Below are positions 32,835 to 36,863 of a DNA stretch of 36,863 nucleotides, one piece after another. Below the pieces are notes generated by a model. It did not search any database. It was not told the origin of the DNA and saw nothing but the letters and a program-made list of their open reading frames with translations. The translations under genes were made by a program, and so were the position numbers. This DNA comes from an uncultured Kiritimatiellota bacterium. Its GTDB lineage: Bacteria; Verrucomicrobiota; Kiritimatiellia; RFP12; DVOR01. Location of the stretch: NCBI GenBank assembly GCA_944389565.1, contig CALXMV010000022.1:1-36863 (forward strand), read 5' to 3'. The stretch's first letter is position 1. Every line of letters begins with the position of its first letter.

Positions 32835-35775
32835 GGGCGTTGCTTTCGGGTTTGGGTGGCGTGGCGGTCTGCCCCACGGGTTTCGGAGGAGGGGGCGGCG
32901 TTTTCTCGCCCGTGGGCTCCCCGGTGAGGAAGCGTGAGACGGCGAGATAGGCGGGGGCCACACGCACGGCACGCAACTCTTGGTTCACGGCGGACGCGGA
33001 TTCGATCTTGCCCTGTTTGGTGAGATCGGACTTTTGCTTCTCGAGGCGATCCACGTAGTCGCGGAAGAGTGCGGCCTTCGCGGCATCCCTTTCGTCGCGC
33101 ACGGCATACAGTCTTTGGAGGAAGGTCTCCTGGGTCTGCCGCAATCCCTCGGGGAACTCCGGCACGTCATCGGGCTCCAGATCGCTTTGCTTCTCGAAGC
33201 GCCCGATTTCGATGGCGACAGCCTCAAGCGCGTTGTAATTGCCCGATTGTTGGTACGCGTCGAGCAACGAGCGAAGCGCGGCGAGATATTGTTGCGGCCA
33301 TTCGCCAAGCGCTTCCGCGGCCTTCGCATCCAAGGCGTCGAGCGCCTGGCGCAGGGTCGCACGCCCGGCGCGCAAGTCATCGAGCTCCGCGGCCGGCGCC
33401 ACGCCGCCGAAACCGGCGCTCACGGGAAAAAGCCCGGCGTTGCTTTTCGCGGTCTTGGCCAGGAGCGCCTCGGCGTCGATGACGTCCGGGATCAACCTGA
33501 CACGCCGGATTTCCTCGCTGATGAGCCCGGCCTCATCCATCTCGCCGCGCTGGGTGTAATCGCGCCGCTTGGCATCGAGCAACGCGGTGTATTTGCGCGC
33601 GGCGGCGACGGTCTGACGGGCGGAGAGGATTGCCTGCTCATCGCGCAATTGCGTGGCGCGGCGTTTGTGGTCGGCGAGCGCGGGGGTGTCCCCCTCCTGC
33701 ACGTCGCCGAGCTCGTTGGTGTCGGTGAAGTCGGCAAGCGCGCGATCCACGGCCACGACCCCATCGTAATCGCCCGCTTTTTGGGCCGTGCGCCGGAGAT
33801 CGCCCAGTCCCTGCCCATATTGGGAGAGGATGTTGGACTCCTGCGTTTGGCGGCGGACGGCGATGGTGCCGAGCAACGATTCGAACTCTCCCCGGTCGCG
33901 CTCCATGCCATCGGGCAAGACGATCCGCTCGGGGGCCTCCGCGGACGGGGCGGGGAAATACCCATCCGGCGTCTTGCCGGCATCGCACATCGCCACATAA
34001 CGCGTATACCCGGCGCCGATCACGGGAAGCCCCGCGACCGCATGGGCCGGTTCGTAGAAGGCCGACAAGACGGCCCCGAAGGGCGTGCCGACCAAGCGCG
34101 CGACCCATGGCATGGAAAGCAGGTAAACCATCGCAAGCGCGGCGATCCCCCCGCCCCAGCACCATTTTTTGACGAAACGGGCGTGCGCCTCCACACGTGC
34201 CCGGACATCCCGATATTCCGGCACGTCGCCGTATTTCGCGGCGAGATTGCCCAGGATGGCCCGGGACGTGCTCCAATCATGCCCGCGCAGACAGAGGCGG
34301 ACACGCCCCAAATCACGGGCAAGGATTTTGTCGGGGATCTCGCGCAACTCCTCCTCGTAGATATTGGCGTCCTCGTTGAGCGTCCGAAACTCCTCGATGA
34401 AGGTCTGTGCGCGCTCGTAATTCTCGGCTTTGACCTCGTTCGGGATGAGCGCGGCGAGGCGGTTCCTGCGGGCGACCTTGCGCTCGGCCTCCTCCACGCG
34501 GGCATGGGCGTCGCTCAGCATCTTCCGGCCGGTAGGGCCGGCGGGCTCGAACCCATGGAGACGGCCGGCGATGGTGGCGATGCGCTCGAAGTGGCGCTCC
34601 TCCCACGCTTGGTCCATCAGGCGGATGATGGAGGCGACGTGTTCGTACATCCTGCAGTCGGCGCCGCAGCTCGGGCAGAATTGCTGCCCCACGAACGTCT
34701 CCGCGCCGCACTCCAGGCAACGCTCGCTGCCATCCCATCCGCACTCCGCGCAAAACTTGGTGGAAATGGGATTGACCGCATCACACCATTTGCATCGCCA
34801 GGTGGTCTTGATGGTGGGGGCGACGGTCTTGCCGTGGTTGGCGGCCTCGGTGAGCGCACGCACGAAATCCTGCGCGGCACGGTAACGTTGCTCACGAACG
34901 GTCTCCATGCTTCGGCGAAGCACCTCGCGCAGGAAGGCCGGCACGTCCTGCTCGCGATAATAGCGCGGGTTCCGGCCCGTCAGCAGGAAATAGAGGATCG
35001 CCCCCAACGAATAGATGTCGGCCCGCACGTCGCTGGTCGAGGCGTCCTGCTCCAATTCCGGCGCGGAATAGCCGAGACTGATGAGCTTCTCGCCTGGAAC
35101 CGTGAGCTCCTCCACCCGCGTGCCCCCCTCCTGCGGGGCGACGCGCGCCAACCCAAAGTCCACCAGTTTCGGTTCCTGGGAGGGATCGAGGAGGATGTTC
35201 GCCGGCTTGAGGTCGCGATGGATGACGCCGCAACTGTGGGCATAGACCATCGTGCGGGCGATTTTGAGGATCATCGTCACCGCCTCATCGGCGGTCATCG
35301 GGCCGTTGCGGGTGATGAACTGCTCAAGCGTGAGATTTTTCGGCGGCACGTTCAGCCCATCGGGCGCGACGACCTCGGTCTGCGTCGGGCCAGAGACGTA
35401 CTCCATGATGATGTACGGCCCCAACGCATCCTCGCCCAGCGCGTAGATATGCACGATATACGCATGGTTCAGCGCCGCCACCGCCCGCGCCTCCTGCAGG
35501 AAGCGCTGCCGCAGCACCGGGTCTGCCAAGGCCTTCTCGTTCAGGCGCTTGATGGCCACGTAACGCCCCAACCGGCGGTCGCGCGCCAGGTAGACGATCC
35601 CCATGCCGCCATCGCCGATCTTCCCGCAGATGGCGTAATCGTCCAACGCGCCATGCCCACCGGCCATCTCCGCCCCGCCCGAAGGCGTTGGCGAGGAAAC
35701 GTCCGGGCGGAAGACCTCCGTCCGGTTCGGGTCACACACGCGGGTTTTCGCGCTTTCGTCAATCACGGCGGCCAT
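32827..35775 (-). CDS. Membrane Ser/Thr protein kinase with double zinc ribbon and long C-terminal coiled-coil region
   Basis: The 982-residue product has a Hanks-type kinase domain (about 45-310): glycine loop GKIGDGGMGIVY (51-62), K76, HRDLKPAN (186-193; catalytic D188), DFGLA (206-210) and APE (238-240). An insert at about 129-148 interrupts the hinge region. Two zinc ribbons follow (C328/331, 342/345, 353/356, 367/370), then helical sequence, one membrane helix (about 538-558) and a largely charged, helical C-terminus outside, ending in a proline-rich tail. All catalytic residues are present, so it should be active. The start at 35775 follows GGAGA and lies 14 bases after the hydrolase stop; upstream in-frame codons overlap that gene. 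Substrates are unknown; operon mates are candidates. Confidence 0.88.
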   Translation of the reverse strand: MAAVIDESAKTRVCDPNRTEVFRPDVSSPTPSGGAEMAGGHGALDDYAICGKIGDGGMGIVYLARDRRLGRYVAIKRLNEKALADPVLRQRFLQEARAVAALNHAYIVHIYALGEDALGPYIIMEYVSGPTQTEVVAPDGLNVPPKNLTLEQFITRNGPMTADEAVTMILKIARTMVYAHSCGVIHRDLKPANILLDPSQEPKLVDFGLARVAPQEGGTRVEELTVPGEKLISLGYSAPELEQDASTSDVRADIYSLGAILYFLLTGRNPRYYREQDVPAFLREVLRRSMETVREQRYRAAQDFVRALTEAANHGKTVAPTIKTTWRCKWCDAVNPISTKFCAECGWDGSERCLECGAETFVGQQFCPSCGADCRMYEHVASIIRLMDQAWEERHFERIATIAGRLHGFEPAGPTGRKMLSDAHARVEEAERKVARRNRLAALIPNEVKAENYERAQTFIEEFRTLNEDANIYEEELREIPDKILARDLGRVRLCLRGHDWSTSRAILGNLAAKYGDVPEYRDVRARVEAHARFVKKWCWGGGIAALAMVYLLSMPWVARLVGTPFGAVLSAFYEPAHAVAGLPVIGAGYTRYVAMCDAGKTPDGYFPAPSAEAPERIVLPDGMERDRGEFESLLGTIAVRRQTQESNILSQYGQGLGDLRRTAQKAGDYDGVVAVDRALADFTDTNELGDVQEGDTPALADHKRRATQLRDEQAILSARQTVAAARKYTALLDAKRRDYTQRGEMDEAGLISEEIRRVRLIPDVIDAEALLAKTAKSNAGLFPVSAGFGGVAPAAELDDLRAGRATLRQALDALDAKAAEALGEWPQQYLAALRSLLDAYQQSGNYNALEAVAIEIGRFEKQSDLEPDDVPEFPEGLRQTQETFLQRLYAVRDERDAAKAALFRDYVDRLEKQKSDLTKQGKIESASAVNQELRAVRVAPAYLAVSRFLTGEPTGEKTPPPPPKPVGQTATPPKPESNAHD

Positions 35776-35789
35776 GCGCGGGGTCTCCG

Positions 35790-36635
35790 TCAGGGTTGGC
35801 GCTGATACGTGGCGGGATCCTGCGGCGTCACGTCGAAGTCCGGCTTCCAATGCGGCGAGGCCGAATAGAACGCCATGGGCGTGTCGTGCGTGATGGCCTC
35901 GATGACCGACTCGTCGAAACCGTCCTGTCGCAGACGGCCCACCACCTTGATGAGCGAAAGCGGATCGCTGATCCCCCAATCCGCCGAGCCATTCACGATC
36001 ACCCGCTCATGGCCATGGATCTTCAGCATCGCGCTCACCCGCTCGGGCGAAAGCTTGGAGTAAGGGTAAACCGTCATACCCGCGTAGCACCCGCTCTCCA
36101 AGGCCAGCCCGATCGTCTCTTCCACGTTGTGGTCGATGTCGATCCGTTCCCGCGTCAGCCCCTCGGCCTTGATGATCTCCAGCACACGCGTAATGCCCTT
36201 CAGCTTGTTGAAATGCGGCAGATGGAGCACCACCGGCATCTTCCGCTCCTCCGCCATGCGCAGCTGCCGCACCAACGCATGCTCCTCGTTCGCGGTGATA
36301 TTGTTGAAGCCGACCTCCCCCATCGCCACGCATCGCGGATGATCCAGGAACTCCCCCATCCCGTCGATCACCGCGTCCGCCAACGCCCGATCCTCCGCCT
36401 CCTTCGGGTTCATCCCGATCGCGCTCCAATGATCCACCCCGTACCGCGCCGCGCGCGTGTGCTCGAACTCCAACGAGAGCCTGAAGTAATCGAAGAACGA
36501 CCCCGCGTAGCGCCTGTTCTCGCCCAGCCAAAACGACGGCTCCACGCACACGCGGATGCCATGCGCGTACATCGCCTGATAGTCGTCCGTCGTCCGGGCG
36601 ATCATGTGAATATGCGGCTCAATGATCGGTTTCAT
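35790..36635 (-). CDS. eboB: TatD-type metal-dependent hydrolase, EboB-like
   Basis: The 281-residue product has the amidohydrolase-fold metal ligands: H8 and H10 (EPHIHM), E107 (GEVGFNN), H138 (LHLPH), H169 (DHN) and D219 (SADWG). The sequence around them, MIARTTDDYQAMYAHGI, EPSFWLGE, IGMNPKEA and NEEHALVRQL, fits the EboB branch of TatD-like proteins, whose substrate is unknown. The ATG at 36635 is chosen for its AAGGAG and its fit to the promoter upstream; the in-frame codon at 36668 lies next to the -10. First gene of the operon that ends with the EboC-like prenyltransferase. Confidence 0.78.
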   Translation of the reverse strand: MKPIIEPHIHMIARTTDDYQAMYAHGIRVCVEPSFWLGENRRYAGSFFDYFRLSLEFEHTRAARYGVDHWSAIGMNPKEAEDRALADAVIDGMGEFLDHPRCVAMGEVGFNNITANEEHALVRQLRMAEERKMPVVLHLPHFNKLKGITRVLEIIKAEGLTRERIDIDHNVEETIGLALESGCYAGMTVYPYSKLSPERVSAMLKIHGHERVIVNGSADWGISDPLSLIKVVGRLRQDGFDESVIEAITHDTPMAFYSASPHWKPDFDVTPQDPATYQRQP

Positions 36636-36668
36636 CGCGCGAAACACTCCTTCATGCAAATCGTCCAT

Positions 36669-36697
36669 AGTCTATCACAACTCATCCGACGCTGAAA
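36669..36697 (-). promoter_or_regulatory. Promoter of the eboB-to-eboC operon
   Basis: On the minus strand, TTTCAG (36697-36692) and TAGACT (36674-36669) stand 17 bases apart, with TGA before the -10. The start of transcription would be near 36662, giving a leader of about 27 bases with AAGGAG in it. It is the only promoter-like signal for this gene run. Confidence 0.55.
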
Positions 36698-36785
36698 GCA
36701 CATTTCCGCCCCACCCGACCCGGCCGCGGCCCGCCAGGGCGAAGGTGGCCGAAAAAACAGGGGGAAACCGCGCGACCGCCACGAC

Positions 36786-36863
36786 ATGGGCTCTTCAGAG
36801 TTTTTAGTGGGTCGGGTGTGGAAGCGCGCCGCAATGGAAGAGGATGGCTATACGGTAGTTGGC
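36786..36863 (+). CDS. Possible 5' end of an unidentified gene (cut by window end)
   Basis: An ATG at 36786 opens a frame with no stop for 26 codons to the end of the window, beginning MGSSEFLVGRVWKRAAMEED. The sequence looks protein-like and lies divergent from the eboB promoter. No Shine-Dalgarno sequence is visible before it. I do not recognise it. The interval 36698-36785 shows no other feature. Confidence 0.3.
   Translation, partial: MGSSEFLVGRVWKRAAMEEDGYTVVG

Overview
The window looks like a chromosomal piece of a high-GC Gram-negative bacterium of the PVC group, most likely Kiritimatiellota (gut or anoxic type). I infer this from gene content, not from a database match. LpxK and an LptF/G permease indicate lipopolysaccharide. 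There is a McsA/McsB-like pair with an eroded kinase site, a Bacteroides/PVC-type amidophosphoribosyltransferase homologue with no N-terminal cysteine, an AhbC-like radical SAM enzyme, EboB/EboC homologues, and a very large secreted protein built from domains common in Verrucomicrobia and Planctomycetes. No rRNA, tRNA, CRISPR array, prophage or insertion sequence was seen.

Layout. (1) 222-13385, plus strand: a dense run of eleven genes, mostly overlapping by 4-14 bases: gmk, coaC, mcsA-like, mcsB-like, a LolA-like periplasmic protein, an AI-2E family permease, an unknown membrane protein, an LptF/G permease, a NERD-domain protein, a Prc protease, dxs and mutL. (2) 17642-13387, minus strand: purF-like, lpxK, murJ, ending one base from mutL in a convergent arrangement. 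(3) 17643-18038: divergent intergenic region with a G-rich direct repeat and promoter elements. (4) 18039-23049, plus: a surface or secreted protein of about 1,670 residues. Its signal peptide and mature part are one base out of frame at a run of ten Gs, which suggests a phase-variable contingency gene caught in the OFF state. (5) 23050-23459: terminator, strong promoter, structured RNA candidate with a U-tract terminator, then a leaderless promoter. (6) 23460-29559, plus: TPR lipoprotein, ahbC-like, cvpA, dnaG and rsm22-like. (7) 36635-29591, minus: eboB-like, a Ser/Thr kinase with zinc ribbons, a PyrK-like flavoprotein, an exported DnaJ-type zinc-finger protein and an eboC-like prenyltransferase, apparently one operon from one promoter.

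Much of the content serves envelope biogenesis (LpxK, LptF/G, MurJ, LolA-like, Prc, Dxs for isoprenoids, UbiA-type prenyl transfer) and core information processing (Gmk, DnaG, MutL, Rsm22). The least expected items are the G10 tract, the compact RNA locus at 23133-23334, the mixed ebo operon, and catalytic-site erosion in the McsB, MutL and PurF homologues.
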